Assembly: GCA_937907605.1 (NCBI GenBank)
Contig: CALCYI010000060.1
Location: forward strand, 5,022 to 69,021
Length of the DNA: 64,000 nucleotides
Source of the DNA: an uncultured Clostridia bacterium
GTDB taxonomy: Bacteria; Bacillota; Clostridia; Oscillospirales; Acutalibacteraceae
Direction of reading: 5' to 3'
Shown here: one piece after another, positions 1 through 7,734 of the stretch
Position numbering within the stretch: the stretch's first letter is position 1
Layout of the letters: each line of letters begins with the position of its first letter
Notes under the pieces: model-generated
What the model saw: the letters and a program-made list of their open reading frames with translations, nothing else
What the model was told of the DNA's origin: nothing
Databases searched by the model: none
Translations under genes and position numbers: made by a program

Positions 1-75
1 GCGGTATGCCACGGCTCGTACGGAATAGTCGACGTGGTGCCCGGCGGAATAATGGCATATACTCTTAAAATATGA
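1..75 (+). CDS. C-terminal fragment of an unidentified protein
   Basis: An open frame enters from the window edge and ends at TGA 73-75, giving 24 residues that finish with the residues GGIMAYTLKI. It lies 9 bases before the MFS transporter start, and its last bases overlap that gene's ribosome binding site (GAGGTGAG at 74-81), so the two are probably co-transcribed. The neighbour is a sugar-type permease, so this could be the tail of a glycoside hydrolase. The visible piece is too short to assign a family, and no function is claimed. Confidence 0.6.
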   Translation, partial: AVCHGSYGIVDVVPGGIMAYTLKI

Positions 76-84
76 GGTGAGAAT

Positions 85-1425
85 ATGGAAAAGAAAAAGG
101 CAGGCGCGCTCGGCGCGAGAACCTGGAGCTCAATAGTTATCTTCGGTCTGGTCGGGCAGATAGCGTGGATTGTTGAAAATATGTATTTTTCACGCTTTAT
201 GCAAAACGAGATAACGAGAGCGCCGTACGCAACTACGCTACTTGTGGCGTGGTCGGCAATCTTTGCAACGCTTTCTACGCTTATAGGCGGAGCGCTGTGC
301 GACAGAACGGGAAAAAGAAAAATCTTTATTTCCGCGGGCTACATAGTATGGGGCTTTACAATCGCGATGTTCGCCCTCGTGCCTATGAATCCGAGCACGG
401 ATAAGGTGCTGCCGCTCGTAATACTCGTTGTGGCGATGGACTGCGTTATGTCAATAATCGGCTCAATCAGCAACGACGCGGCGTTCAACACCTGGGTTAC
501 CGACGTTTCGGACACCTCAAACCGAGCGAGAGTGGATACGGTGCTTGCGGTAATGCCGCTCTTTTCAACGGCTATCGTATTCGTAGGCTTTGACAGTCTT
601 ACTAACGAAAACGCAACTCCTGCGGACTGGAAAAAGTTCTTCGTAATTCTCGGTATGATTACGACGGTGGGCGGTATTATCGGGCTTATTCTTATGAAGG
701 ACAAGGCGGGATTAAAGCCGAATAAGGAAAATGCCTTTATTTCGGACTTTACCTATTCCCTTCAGCCGAAGGTTATCAAAGAAAACAAAATGCTCTACTG
801 GTGCCTTGCGGGCAATATGGTATCGGCAATCGGCTACCAGGTTTACGTAAACTACCTTTTCAACTTAGTTGAGGGTACTATGAAGATTAAGGACTATATA
901 ATTCCGATTGCGATAATCGGAGTGGTCGCCGCCGTAGGCTCGGTTATCGTTTCAGCGCTTATGGACAAATTCGGAAAGAAGCATTTTTACTATCCCGTAA
1001 TAGTCGCGGGTATCGCAGGCAGCGTTATAGTCTGGGCTTCAAAGTTCTTAATAGGCAAAAATGAAAAAGCGCTTATCGCCGTGCTGATAGTCGGCGGAAT
1101 ACTGCTCGTTGGGGTTTCGCTCGTAATGGCGGGGCTCTTCACCGCTTCTTACAGGGACTACATTCCCGAAGGCAAAGAGGGACTTTTCCAGGGGTGCAGA
1201 ATGGTAATGTACGTGCTCGTACCGATGGTCGTTGGTCCGCTCGTTGCGCAGTTCATAATCAATATGGCAAACAGAGGAGTTACCGACGAAGCGCAGATTG
1301 TATATCCGATGGAACTCTTCCTCGGTGCCGCGTTCGTAATGCTCTTCTGCTTCATACCCGCAACTATTGTAAGAAACAATCAGCCCAAGCATCACGAGGA
1401 ATTGCTCAAAGAGCTTGAAAAATAA
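85..1425 (+). CDS. MFS transporter, GPH/SLC45-like sugar permease
   Basis: A 446-residue polytopic protein with about 12 hydrophobic segments. The loop after the second segment carries GGALCDRTGKRK (about residues 68-79), which matches the MFS loop 2-3 signature (G-x-x-x-D-R-x-G-R-R/K). A second copy-like loop, DKFGKKH, lies near residue 298 at the start of the C-terminal half. The length fits glycoside-cation symporter type MFS proteins. It probably moves a sugar or glycoside across the membrane with a cation; the substrate cannot be read from sequence. The start ATG at 85 has GAGGTGAG a few bases upstream. It follows the fragment at 1-75 in an apparent operon and is closed by a strong terminator at 1466-1504. 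Confidence 0.85.
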   Translation: MEKKKAGALGARTWSSIVIFGLVGQIAWIVENMYFSRFMQNEITRAPYATTLLVAWSAIFATLSTLIGGALCDRTGKRKIFISAGYIVWGFTIAMFALVPMNPSTDKVLPLVILVVAMDCVMSIIGSISNDAAFNTWVTDVSDTSNRARVDTVLAVMPLFSTAIVFVGFDSLTNENATPADWKKFFVILGMITTVGGIIGLILMKDKAGLKPNKENAFISDFTYSLQPKVIKENKMLYWCLAGNMVSAIGYQVYVNYLFNLVEGTMKIKDYIIPIAIIGVVAAVGSVIVSALMDKFGKKHFYYPVIVAGIAGSVIVWASKFLIGKNEKALIAVLIVGGILLVGVSLVMAGLFTASYRDYIPEGKEGLFQGCRMVMYVLVPMVVGPLVAQFIINMANRGVTDEAQIVYPMELFLGAAFVMLFCFIPATIVRNNQPKHHEELLKELEK

Positions 1426-1465
1426 AAAAAGAGCTGTCGATAGGACACCCGTCACAAAGAATTTT

Positions 1466-1504
1466 AACAGACTGAAAGACAATTCTCTTTCAGTCTGTTT
1501 TTTT
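1466..1504 (+). terminator. Intrinsic terminator after the MFS gene
   Basis: A perfect 14-bp stem (1466-1479 with 1486-1499) surrounds a 6-base loop, and the 3' side runs into seven consecutive T residues (1498-1504). It lies 41 bases after the MFS stop. Confidence 0.93.
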
Positions 1505-1554
1505 CGGATTTGGCAGTACAAATCCTATACACTCTACAATCTGCTACATAATTC

Positions 1555-1583
1555 TTGACTTATATTTCTAATAATGCTAAAAT
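1555..1583 (+). promoter_or_regulatory. Sigma-A promoter of the structured leader and 1780 gene
   Basis: TTGACT (1555-1560), a 17-base spacer, then TAAAAT (1578-1583). The predicted start of transcription at about 1590 coincides with the first base of the leader's closing helix. Confidence 0.8.
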
Positions 1584-1589
1584 AAAAGT

Positions 1590-1771
1590 GCGAAACCAAT
1601 TGAATATTTTATAACTCGGTGAGGTACGCTATTTTTATCTCTTTTGATAAAAATGCATACTCTTTATTTGACGTACTTTAACGAGTTATTGTTCAAATTG
1701 GTTTCGCAGCTATGAGTTATGCGTTTTTGGCGCAGCTTGTAGCTGCGCATTTTTATTATTATAAGGAGAGT
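1590..1771 (+). promoter_or_regulatory. Candidate riboswitch/structured attenuator leader (unassigned class)
   Basis: The leader folds as nested helices. P1 pairs 1590-1604 with 1692-1707 (one bulge). P2 pairs 1611-1618 (ATAACTCG) with 1682-1689 (CGAGTTAT). P3 pairs 1624-1628 (GTACG) with 1672-1676 (CGTAC). P4 is a 9-bp hairpin, 1631-1639 with 1646-1654. Between P2 and P3 is an internal loop, GTGAG opposite TTTAA. A terminator hairpin follows at 1730-1754. The segment CGCAGCTA (1705-1712) includes the last three bases of P1 and is exactly complementary to TAGCTGCG (1740-1747), the 3' arm of the terminator, so P1 plus terminator and an antiterminator would be mutually exclusive. That is riboswitch architecture. 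I do not recognise the class: GGTGAGG recalls the M-box, but the other M-box elements are absent. A MITE-like inverted repeat is the alternative reading. Confidence 0.6.
1730..1754 (+). terminator. Leader terminator just before the 1780 gene
   Basis: GCGCAGCT (1730-1737), loop TGT, AGCTGCGC (1741-1748), then A and five T residues. It lies 9 bases before the AAGGAGAG ribosome binding site of the 1780 gene, so it can only act as a conditional attenuator of that gene, not as the end of an upstream transcript. Confidence 0.8.
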
Positions 1772-1779
1772 TAGGAACT

Positions 1780-2673
1780 ATGACGCATGAAGAACAAGTT
1801 AACGCATTAAAAAAAGCTTTTGATTTACAAACCTTAATAATCGAAAAGCAAAATGAATTCTCACTTTTATCGCAAAAACGATACAAAGAAAAGCCTTTGC
1901 CGCCAACGAAGCCGCAAAAGCCGGTTTATGAAACTGTTCCGTATCCTGAGGTAAAATCAGAAATTACGTTTACAGAATACTTAAAAACAGAATCTACGTG
2001 GTTGATATCATTAGTATTTTGGCCTTATCTTTTGTATTTGTATTTTAAAGGATACAAATCTGCAAAAACAAACGATATTGAAAGAATAAAACAATCAGAA
2101 GAGTATAAGCTAAAATGTAAAGAAATTGACGAAGAAAACGCTAAAAGAGATGCAATAGCAGAAAATGAATTGAAAGAAAAAATGACAAGTTATAACGAGG
2201 AACTTGATAACTATAATACTGTTACTGTACCTCAATATGAAGAAGAATTGAAAGCATGGACAGACAACCATAATAAACAACTCAATGATTTGAAGAATAC
2301 CGTTGACAAAGCATCTAATGAATTAACGGCTTTATATGAAGAAACAAATATTCTTCCGCTTCAATACAGGAAAATAGATGCAATAGAGTATATTTATAAT
2401 ATCGTTGCTTCTTCAAACGATTATGACGTTTTCAAAGGCATCGAATCATACGAAAAGAAACTATCAAGAGATTTAGAGAAAGAAAGAATAAAACAGCAAG
2501 AGAAAGCAAATGATTTGGCATTATTAAATGCTCAACTTGCAAACGAACAAAACGAGTTGTTAGCAGAGCAAAATTCAATCGCAGAGCAAGCGAGAAAAGA
2601 CGCCAGAAATGCAGAAATTGTAGGCGCAATTCAAAGGCATAAAACAAACAAAATATTAAAAGACAGGCATTAA
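1780..2673 (+). CDS. Unknown membrane-anchored coiled-coil protein
   Basis: 297 residues, not recognised as a named family. The order is: a charged, helical N-terminus (1-45); a proline-rich stretch (about 46-62); one long hydrophobic segment with aromatics at about 73-92 (probably one membrane span or hairpin); then a very charged Lys/Glu region to the C-terminus, most likely coiled coil. A short less-charged patch near 196-212 (LPLQYRKIDAIEYIYN) resembles a motif I recall in hypothetical coiled-coil proteins of gut Firmicutes. AAGGAGAG sits 9 bases before the ATG. Base composition is clearly more AT-rich than the flanking MFS and leuS genes, suggesting transfer. Expression appears to be gated by the structured leader at 1590-1754. 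No function can be given. Confidence 0.75.
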   Translation: MTHEEQVNALKKAFDLQTLIIEKQNEFSLLSQKRYKEKPLPPTKPQKPVYETVPYPEVKSEITFTEYLKTESTWLISLVFWPYLLYLYFKGYKSAKTNDIERIKQSEEYKLKCKEIDEENAKRDAIAENELKEKMTSYNEELDNYNTVTVPQYEEELKAWTDNHNKQLNDLKNTVDKASNELTALYEETNILPLQYRKIDAIEYIYNIVASSNDYDVFKGIESYEKKLSRDLEKERIKQQEKANDLALLNAQLANEQNELLAEQNSIAEQARKDARNAEIVGAIQRHKTNKILKDRH

Positions 2674-2701
2674 TTAACATTTATGTCGTTAATTCAAATA
2701 C

Positions 2702-2732
2702 AAAGAAGGTTGACAAAATGTCAACCTTCTTT
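2702..2732. terminator. Shared terminator between convergent genes
   Basis: A 14-bp perfect stem (2702-2715 with 2719-2732) closes a 3-base loop between the stop codons at 2673 and 2749. The flanks are A/T-rich on both sides, so it can serve the 1780 gene and the opposing DUF3021 gene. Confidence 0.75.
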
Positions 2733-2748
2733 ATTACTGTACCTGTAA

Positions 2749-3153
2749 TCAGTTATTACTTTTGTTCAGCGCAGTATTTACTTCCTTTTCGTTGATTTTT
2801 GAAGCAGTAAAAACCAACGCGTATACAATAAAGTATACAATAACAAATATGGGGAGGATGCTTTTTACTATCGCTGATATTCCGCTAGCGTAATTGCAAA
2901 AATATGAAGCAAAAGACACTGTAACGAAACATAAAAAAACATGTATTAAAGACAAAACAAACAGGTTTAGCTTGTCAGAATATAATATGCTTGTAAAAAC
3001 ACCTATCAAAAACGAAGCTGCAAGCCAAATTGCAATGTCTTTAAGTTCAATATGCTTTCCTTCCCCCAAAACAGCGGTGCAGACAGTTGTAACAACCGAA
3101 CCGATACCCGTTCCGATTATTCCGAAATGTAAAATATTAAATAACGATTTCAT
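2749..3153 (-). CDS. DUF3021-type membrane protein
   Basis: 134 residues with four hydrophobic segments (about 8-28, 40-58, 65-86 and 95-117). The size, the four-span topology and the position immediately after a LytTR gene match the DUF3021 family, which is commonly encoded with a small LytTR transcription factor in Firmicutes. Its usual role is thought to be a membrane partner or antagonist of the regulator; that is family context, not something shown here. Only 4 bases separate it from the regulator's stop codon, so the two are one operon. AAGGAG precedes the ATG. It belongs to the AT-rich island at 1505-3750. Confidence 0.75.
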   Translation of the reverse strand: MKSLFNILHFGIIGTGIGSVVTTVCTAVLGEGKHIELKDIAIWLAASFLIGVFTSILYSDKLNLFVLSLIHVFLCFVTVSFASYFCNYASGISAIVKSILPIFVIVYFIVYALVFTASKINEKEVNTALNKSNN

Positions 3154-3157
3154 ATTA

Positions 3158-3601
3158 TTATCTCCTTACAAAATTCTTAAATGAGTTGAAATATTTTCTT
3201 GAAATAATCAACGTTCCTTTATTCTTTTTCAGCCTTGCGGTATAGTTCCCGCTGAACTCAGCGGAAACGGAAAGAACATAATTAATGTTGACAACCGTGC
3301 TTTTGTTAATCTGAATAAAGCCCTTGCAGTTAAGAGTATTCGAGAGTTCATAAAGCTTTTCATTTATTTCATATCTTCCGGTTTCGGTAACGGCATATGT
3401 TTTCCCCTGTGCTGCTTCGAAATATATAATATCCTCAGCATCGTACAATATACTCTCATCCTCACCCCGAAGCATAAGCTTTCCGAAAGCTGAAATGTTA
3501 TTCAAAGCAGAGATAATGTTCACAGCCTCTTCACTATGAATATTCCCTTTAACAATAACCTCAAGATCACTGCAATCAGCGTACTCTAAACTGATTTTCA
3601 A
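3158..3601 (-). CDS. LytTR DNA-binding regulator
   Basis: 147 residues. Residues about 45-147 fit a stand-alone LytTR domain: the D-I-I-Y-F-E-A strand, KTYAVT, the Y-E-L-S-N-T-L helix, then FIQINKSTVVNINYV, followed by the basic R-x-Y segment near the end. There is no response-regulator receiver domain, as is usual for the LytTR/DUF3021 pairs. The start is TTG at 3601, chosen because AGGAGGTGAT lies 5-7 bases upstream. The ribosome binding site sits inside a short palindrome (ATCATC...GATGAT, 3603-3620). It probably regulates its own operon and an unknown membrane-related target. Confidence 0.82.
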   Translation of the reverse strand: MKISLEYADCSDLEVIVKGNIHSEEAVNIISALNNISAFGKLMLRGEDESILYDAEDIIYFEAAQGKTYAVTETGRYEINEKLYELSNTLNCKGFIQINKSTVVNINYVLSVSAEFSGNYTARLKKNKGTLIISRKYFNSFKNFVRR

Positions 3602-3623
3602 ATCATCACCTCCTGATGATTGA

Positions 3624-3629
3624 ATTATA
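3624..3629 (-). promoter_or_regulatory. -10 element (TATAAT) for the LytTR operon
   Basis: TATAAT reads leftward at 3629-3624, just upstream of the regulator. No good -35 hexamer is seen at 17-18 bases. Instead an imperfect palindrome (TTATTCAATAA core, about 3634-3646) occupies the spacer, which would suit an activated or self-regulated promoter. Confidence 0.4.
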
Positions 3630-3721
3630 ACTTATTATTGAATAATCGGAATAAAAAACTAAGTAAGCAGTAAAAAAACACAAATAAGACGTTATTATTT
3701 GCCGATAAAATAAAAATATTT

Positions 3722-3749
3722 AAAGCTGATATCAAATGACATCAGCTTT
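3722..3749 (-). terminator. Terminator of the leuS operon
   Basis: Stem 3722-3733 with 3738-3749 (one G-U type mismatch), 4-base loop, followed leftward by a T-rich tract (about 3708-3721 complement). It lies 4 bases beyond the leuS stop. Confidence 0.8.
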
Positions 3750-3753
3750 ATTT

Positions 3754-6159
3754 TTATATCGCTACGATATTAACAAGCTTGCCCGGAACGTAGATTTCCT
3801 TTTTAATCTGCTTTCCGTCGATGAGCTCTTTTATTTTTTCGTCCTGTTTTGCAAGGGCGATAACCTCGTCCTTGGGCATATCAACGGGGATATTAACGCG
3901 CGAGCGAACCTTGCCCATTACCTGAAGCACGATTTCAACGGTGTCGTCAACCGTCTTCGCTTCGTCAAAGGTCGGCCAGCTTGCTTCATTGAGCATACCG
4001 CCGAAATTCATCTGCTCCCAGATTTCCTCGGTTACGTGAGGAGCGAAGGGATTGACGATAAGTATAAGGTCGCGGAGCTCTGCGCGGGTAACGCTGCCCT
4101 TATCGTAAATCTGGTTAAGGAGAGTCATAACCGCCGCGATAGCGGTATTAAACTTCATAGCCTCGATATCCTCGGTGACCTTCTTAATAGTCTTGTGCAT
4201 CGAGCTTGAAAGGTCTGAGGAATACTCGTCGGAGTCAGTACAGATTTCCTGAAGCTTCCAGAGTCTGTCGATAAAGCGCTTACAGCCCTTTACGCTCGAT
4301 TCGCTCCACGGAGCAGCCTGTTCGTAGTCGCCCATAAAGAGTACGTAGGAGCGCAGAACGTCGGCGCCGTATACGTCAACAACTTCATTCGGGTCGATTA
4401 CGTTACCCCTTGACTTGCTCATTTTAACTCCGTCGGGACCCAAGATTAAGCCCTGTGCAGTTCTCTTAAGATACGGCTCCTTAAACGGTACCGCGCCGAT
4501 ATCGTAGAGGAAACGGTGCCAGAAGCGTGAGTAAATCATATGCCTCGTTACGTGCTCCATACCGCCGTTGTACCAGTCAACGGGTCCCCAGTACTTAAGC
4601 TTATCCATATCGGCAAGCGCCTTGTCGTTGTGCGGGTCGATATAGCGCAGGAAGTACCAGCTTGAGCCTGCCCACTGAGGCATTGTGTCGGTTTCGCGCT
4701 TTGCATCGCCGCCGCACTTCGGGCACTTGCAGTTTACGAAGGAGTCAATCTTCGCAAGCGGGCTTTCGCCGTCCTGTCCTGGCTCAAAGTTTTCAACCTC
4801 GGGAAGCCTTAGCGGAAGCTCGTCATACGGTACTGCAACAAGTCCGCAATTCGGGCAGTGTACAATCGGAATAGGCTCGCCCCAGTATCTCTGACGGTTG
4901 AACGCCCAGTCCTTCATCTTATACTGAACGCCGCCTTCGCCAATGCCTTTTTCCTGTAAGAAATCAATCATTTTTGCGATTGAGTCCTTCTTATTATCAA
5001 GTCCGTCAAGGAAGCCGGAATTAACCATTTCGCCGTCGCCTGTATAAGCCTCGACGGAAATGTCGCCGCCCTTGATAACCTCGATAATATCAATACCGAA
5101 CTTCTTTGCAAACTCCCAGTCGCGCTGGTCGTGAGCGGGAACAGCCATAATAGCGCCCGTACCGTAGCCCATCATAACGTAGTCGGAAATGTAAATAGGA
5201 ATATCCTTGCCGTTTACGGGGTTCTTAGCAGTAATACCCTCGAGTCTTACGCCCGTCTTGTCCTTAACGAGCTGTGTGCGCTCGAATTCAGTCTTTTTGG
5301 CACATTCCTTACGGTAATCCTCAACCGCGTCCATATTGGCTATATTCGCGCTGTATTTGTCGATAAGCGGATGCTCGGGCGCGATAACCATAAAGGTAAC
5401 GCCAAAGAGCGTATCGGGACGGGTAGTATATATTCTCAGCTCCTCGGGGATCTCGTTGATAGAGAAGTTAACGAAAGCGCCGCGGGATTTGCCTATCCAG
5501 TTAATCTGCTGAAGCTTTACGTTGGGAAGGTAGTCAACCTCCTCAAGTCCCTCAAGAAGCTTGTCGGCATACTCGGTAATGCGGAGATACCATACGTCCT
5601 TGGACTTCTGGATAACGTCGCTGTGGCAGATATCGCACTTACCGCCCTGTGAATCCTCGTTTGAAAGCACAACCTTACACGACGGACAATAGTTTACGAG
5701 AGTCTTATCCCTGAAAGCAAGTCCGTGCTCGAACATCTTAAGGAATATCCACTGAGTCCACTTATAGTAATCCTCGTCGGTGGTGTCGATAACCCTGTTC
5801 CAGTCAAATGAGAAGCCGACTCTCTTGAGCTGAGAGGTGAACTTTGCGATATTGATATCCGTTACCTTACGGGGATGAATGCCCGTTTTGATAGCATAGT
5901 TTTCCGTGGGAAGTCCGTATGCGTCAAAGCCTATCGGGAAAAGCACGTTATAGCCCTGAAGCCTTCTCTTACGCGATACGACCTCAAGACCCGAATACGC
6001 CTTGATATGACCTACGTGCATACCTGCGCCGGAGGGATACGGGAACTCAACGAGGGCGTAAAACTTTTCCTTATCGGAATTGTCAACGGCGTTGAAGGTA
6101 CCCTTTTCCTCCCATATATCCTGCCATTTCTTTTCAACTTCTTTAAAATTATAATCCAT
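3754..6159 (-). CDS. leuS: Leucyl-tRNA synthetase
   Basis: About 801 residues, normal for a bacterial LeuRS. The class I HIGH signature appears as HVGH within PSGAGMHVGHIKAYS near residues 43-57, and KMSKS is present in DGVKMSKSRGNV in the C-terminal half. The editing (CP1) domain motif GTGAIMAVPAHDQRD lies in the middle, and a zinc-type Cys cluster (CPSCKVVLSNEDSQGGKCDIC spacing) lies near 160. ATG at 6159 is preferred over the in-frame TTG at 6174 because GGAGG sits 8 bases before it and the TTG overlaps that site. It is the last gene of the long leftward operon. No T-box leader lies in front of it: only 39 bases separate it from rsfS. Confidence 0.97.
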   Translation of the reverse strand: MDYNFKEVEKKWQDIWEEKGTFNAVDNSDKEKFYALVEFPYPSGAGMHVGHIKAYSGLEVVSRKRRLQGYNVLFPIGFDAYGLPTENYAIKTGIHPRKVTDINIAKFTSQLKRVGFSFDWNRVIDTTDEDYYKWTQWIFLKMFEHGLAFRDKTLVNYCPSCKVVLSNEDSQGGKCDICHSDVIQKSKDVWYLRITEYADKLLEGLEEVDYLPNVKLQQINWIGKSRGAFVNFSINEIPEELRIYTTRPDTLFGVTFMVIAPEHPLIDKYSANIANMDAVEDYRKECAKKTEFERTQLVKDKTGVRLEGITAKNPVNGKDIPIYISDYVMMGYGTGAIMAVPAHDQRDWEFAKKFGIDIIEVIKGGDISVEAYTGDGEMVNSGFLDGLDNKKDSIAKMIDFLQEKGIGEGGVQYKMKDWAFNRQRYWGEPIPIVHCPNCGLVAVPYDELPLRLPEVENFEPGQDGESPLAKIDSFVNCKCPKCGGDAKRETDTMPQWAGSSWYFLRYIDPHNDKALADMDKLKYWGPVDWYNGGMEHVTRHMIYSRFWHRFLYDIGAVPFKEPYLKRTAQGLILGPDGVKMSKSRGNVIDPNEVVDVYGADVLRSYVLFMGDYEQAAPWSESSVKGCKRFIDRLWKLQEICTDSDEYSSDLSSSMHKTIKKVTEDIEAMKFNTAIAAVMTLLNQIYDKGSVTRAELRDLILIVNPFAPHVTEEIWEQMNFGGMLNEASWPTFDEAKTVDDTVEIVLQVMGKVRSRVNIPVDMPKDEVIALAKQDEKIKELIDGKQIKKEIYVPGKLVNIVAI

Positions 6160-6198
6160 AGCCTTGTCCTCCAAACAGGATTAATCTAAGTTCTTATT

Positions 6199-6558
6199 TT
6201 ATTCTTTAACGAGGAATTCGTCAATATCTATTTTTTCGCCGTCCTCCCAGAGACGTTCAAGCTGGTAAAAATCCCTGCTGTTGCTCAGCAGCACGTGAAC
6301 AACAACACCGACGTAATCGAGGCAAATCCATTCGCTCGTTCTGCCCTCTGTGTGATGGGGCTCAATTCCCTGCTCCGAAAGCTTAAATTCAACCTCGTCG
6401 GCGATAGCCTTGAGCTGAGTGTTTGAAGTAGCGGTAGCGATAACGAAGTAATCGGTGAGTACGGTAATATCATTTACCTTGATAACCTCAATGTCGCTTC
6501 CTCTTTTGCTGTCGATAGCCTTTACTGCGGTTTTTACAATGTCAAAATAGTTTTCCAT
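6199..6558 (-). CDS. rsfS: Ribosome silencing factor (RsfS/Iojap family)
   Basis: 119 residues, the usual size. It carries the family hallmarks: the start region with AVKAIDSKRGSDIEVI, the DYFVIATATSNTQLKAIADEV core, and EWICLDYVGVVVHVL. The family binds ribosomal protein L14 and blocks subunit joining under nutrient limitation. It lies 14 bases after yqeK and before leuS; nadD-yqeK-rsfS is a widely conserved order in Firmicutes, which supports the call. AAAGGAAT precedes the ATG. Confidence 0.95.
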   Translation of the reverse strand: MENYFDIVKTAVKAIDSKRGSDIEVIKVNDITVLTDYFVIATATSNTQLKAIADEVEFKLSEQGIEPHHTEGRTSEWICLDYVGVVVHVLLSNSRDFYQLERLWEDGEKIDIDEFLVKE

Positions 6559-6572
6559 AAAATTCCTTTCCG

Positions 6573-7136
6573 TTAATTCATTATATTTATCACCCAGTTA
6601 TAGCAGCTAAGCGTATCAGGGTGTAATAATCTGTTTTCATTTACTACCGAGGTTATTGTATGCTTAAGGGAATATAGCATACCCTCATACAAGCTCTCCT
6701 CGGTTTTAGCCCTCATAATATCTACGTCGGGGTAATTCCTGTCCGCAGAGGTAAAATCGGCGAGATAAATAATCATCTCAAAGTCCGTCATATCATCGCG
6801 CCCCGTCGTATGATAGCGGATACCGCCTATAATATCAGGGTCGGTAATGCCGAGCACATTTTTTACGTACGCCGCTCCGCTCATCTGGTGATATACGCGG
6901 TGGTTACCCCTTTCAACGTAGGTAAGAATATGACCGTCCTCTTTGATAAGGCGTTCCTGCTCCTCGGGCGGCATTTCCTTGGTGATATCGTGGAGTATTC
7001 CCGCAAGGTAAGCCTTATCGCCGTCAAGTCCGTGCTTTATTGCAAGTTCCTTTGCCTTTTCAGCTACGCACATTGAATGGTGAAAACGGTATTCGGACAG
7101 GCTGTCCTTAATCAGTTTTATATAGTTTTCATACAT
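6573..7136 (-). CDS. yqeK: YqeK-family HD-domain hydrolase
   Basis: 187 residues with an HD metal-binding domain: an early histidine in RFHHSMCVAEKA (about 17-28), then LAGILHDITKEMP (HD at about 48-49), H-x-x-x-x-H-like residues in MSGAAYV and RYHTTGRDDMT, and a final D in YLADFTSADR. YqeK proteins are described as symmetrical Ap4A hydrolases (diadenosine tetraphosphate to 2 ADP). It overlaps the upstream nadD by 8 bases, and the next gene is rsfS, the standard arrangement. Confidence 0.93.
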   Translation of the reverse strand: MYENYIKLIKDSLSEYRFHHSMCVAEKAKELAIKHGLDGDKAYLAGILHDITKEMPPEEQERLIKEDGHILTYVERGNHRVYHQMSGAAYVKNVLGITDPDIIGGIRYHTTGRDDMTDFEMIIYLADFTSADRNYPDVDIMRAKTEESLYEGMLYSLKHTITSVVNENRLLHPDTLSCYNWVINIMN

Positions 7137-7734
7137 AGAGCCCGTGCTCCTTAATATATTCTGCTACTGCCTCGGGGACGTATTTTGAAATGTCCTCGCC
7201 GTTTCTTACAGCCTCTCTGATTTTAGTTGAGGACATTTCGTAGGGCGAAGCTACAATCGCCTGTATACCGAGCGACTCGTTTTCAATGAGGAACTGCCTC
7301 ATAGCCTCGTTATCGTCCTTACTGCGCGAGAAGCCGACAACCTGCGCGAGCTTAAGTATCTTTTCATACTTGTACCAGGTCTTGAAAGCAAGAAGCTGGT
7401 CCGAGCCCATAAAGAGATAGAACTCATCGTCGGGATACAGCTTTTTAAGCGCCTTTAAGGTATGATATGTGTAGCTTTTGCCCTTAAGGTTAAACTCGAT
7501 ATCGCTGACCTCGCATTTAGGATTAGTCAGCGCAAGGCGCAGCATATTAATCCTGTCCTCGCCGTCTGCGAATTCCGCGCCCGTACGGTGCGGTGGATTC
7601 GCAGTCGGGATAATCAGCAGCCTGTCTATGCTCTGCATTGCGGGATACATCGGGATACGGGAAAGCTCGTCGATAAGGTGCAGGTGTCCGTTATGCACGG
7701 GGTTGAACGCACCTCCGAAAATTCCTGTTTTCAT
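7129..7734 (-). CDS. nadD: Nicotinate-nucleotide adenylyltransferase
   Basis: 201 residues. The nucleotidyltransferase signature G-x-F-N-P-x-H-x-G-H is present at about 7-17 (GGAFNPVHNGH), followed by MGSDQLLAFKTW in the middle and SSTKIREAVRNG near 170 (the ISSTxIR motif). It makes deamido-NAD from nicotinate mononucleotide and ATP. Its ATG shares a base with the yhbY stop (TAATG), showing tight translational coupling. Confidence 0.96.
   Translation of the reverse strand: MKTGIFGGAFNPVHNGHLHLIDELSRIPMYPAMQSIDRLLIIPTANPPHRTGAEFADGEDRINMLRLALTNPKCEVSDIEFNLKGKSYTYHTLKALKKLYPDDEFYLFMGSDQLLAFKTWYKYEKILKLAQVVGFSRSKDDNEAMRQFLIENESLGIQAIVASPYEMSSTKIREAVRNGEDISKYVPEAVAEYIKEHGLYV

Noticed and set aside
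1443..1450. GGACACCC shared with the palindromic element at 29013-29017/29279-29287
   Set aside because: Only about 8 bases match and the neighbouring matches are in different orientation; this may be chance and does not establish a dispersed repeat.
1048..1521. Leftward 157-codon frame over the MFS gene end
   Set aside because: It runs through the strong intrinsic terminator and opposes a well-supported gene.
1590..1707. M-box (magnesium) riboswitch
   Set aside because: The GGTGAGG core is present, but the following CTCC segment, the long multi-helix core and the usual length of about 165 bases are absent, and the gene is not a Mg transporter.
2894..3184. Rightward 96-codon frame opposite the DUF3021 gene
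   Set aside because: Antisense to a well-supported hydrophobic protein with a ribosome site; the frame itself lacks one.
6160..6198. T-box leader for leuS
   Set aside because: Only 39 bases separate it from rsfS and no T-box motif is present; leuS is the end of a long operon.
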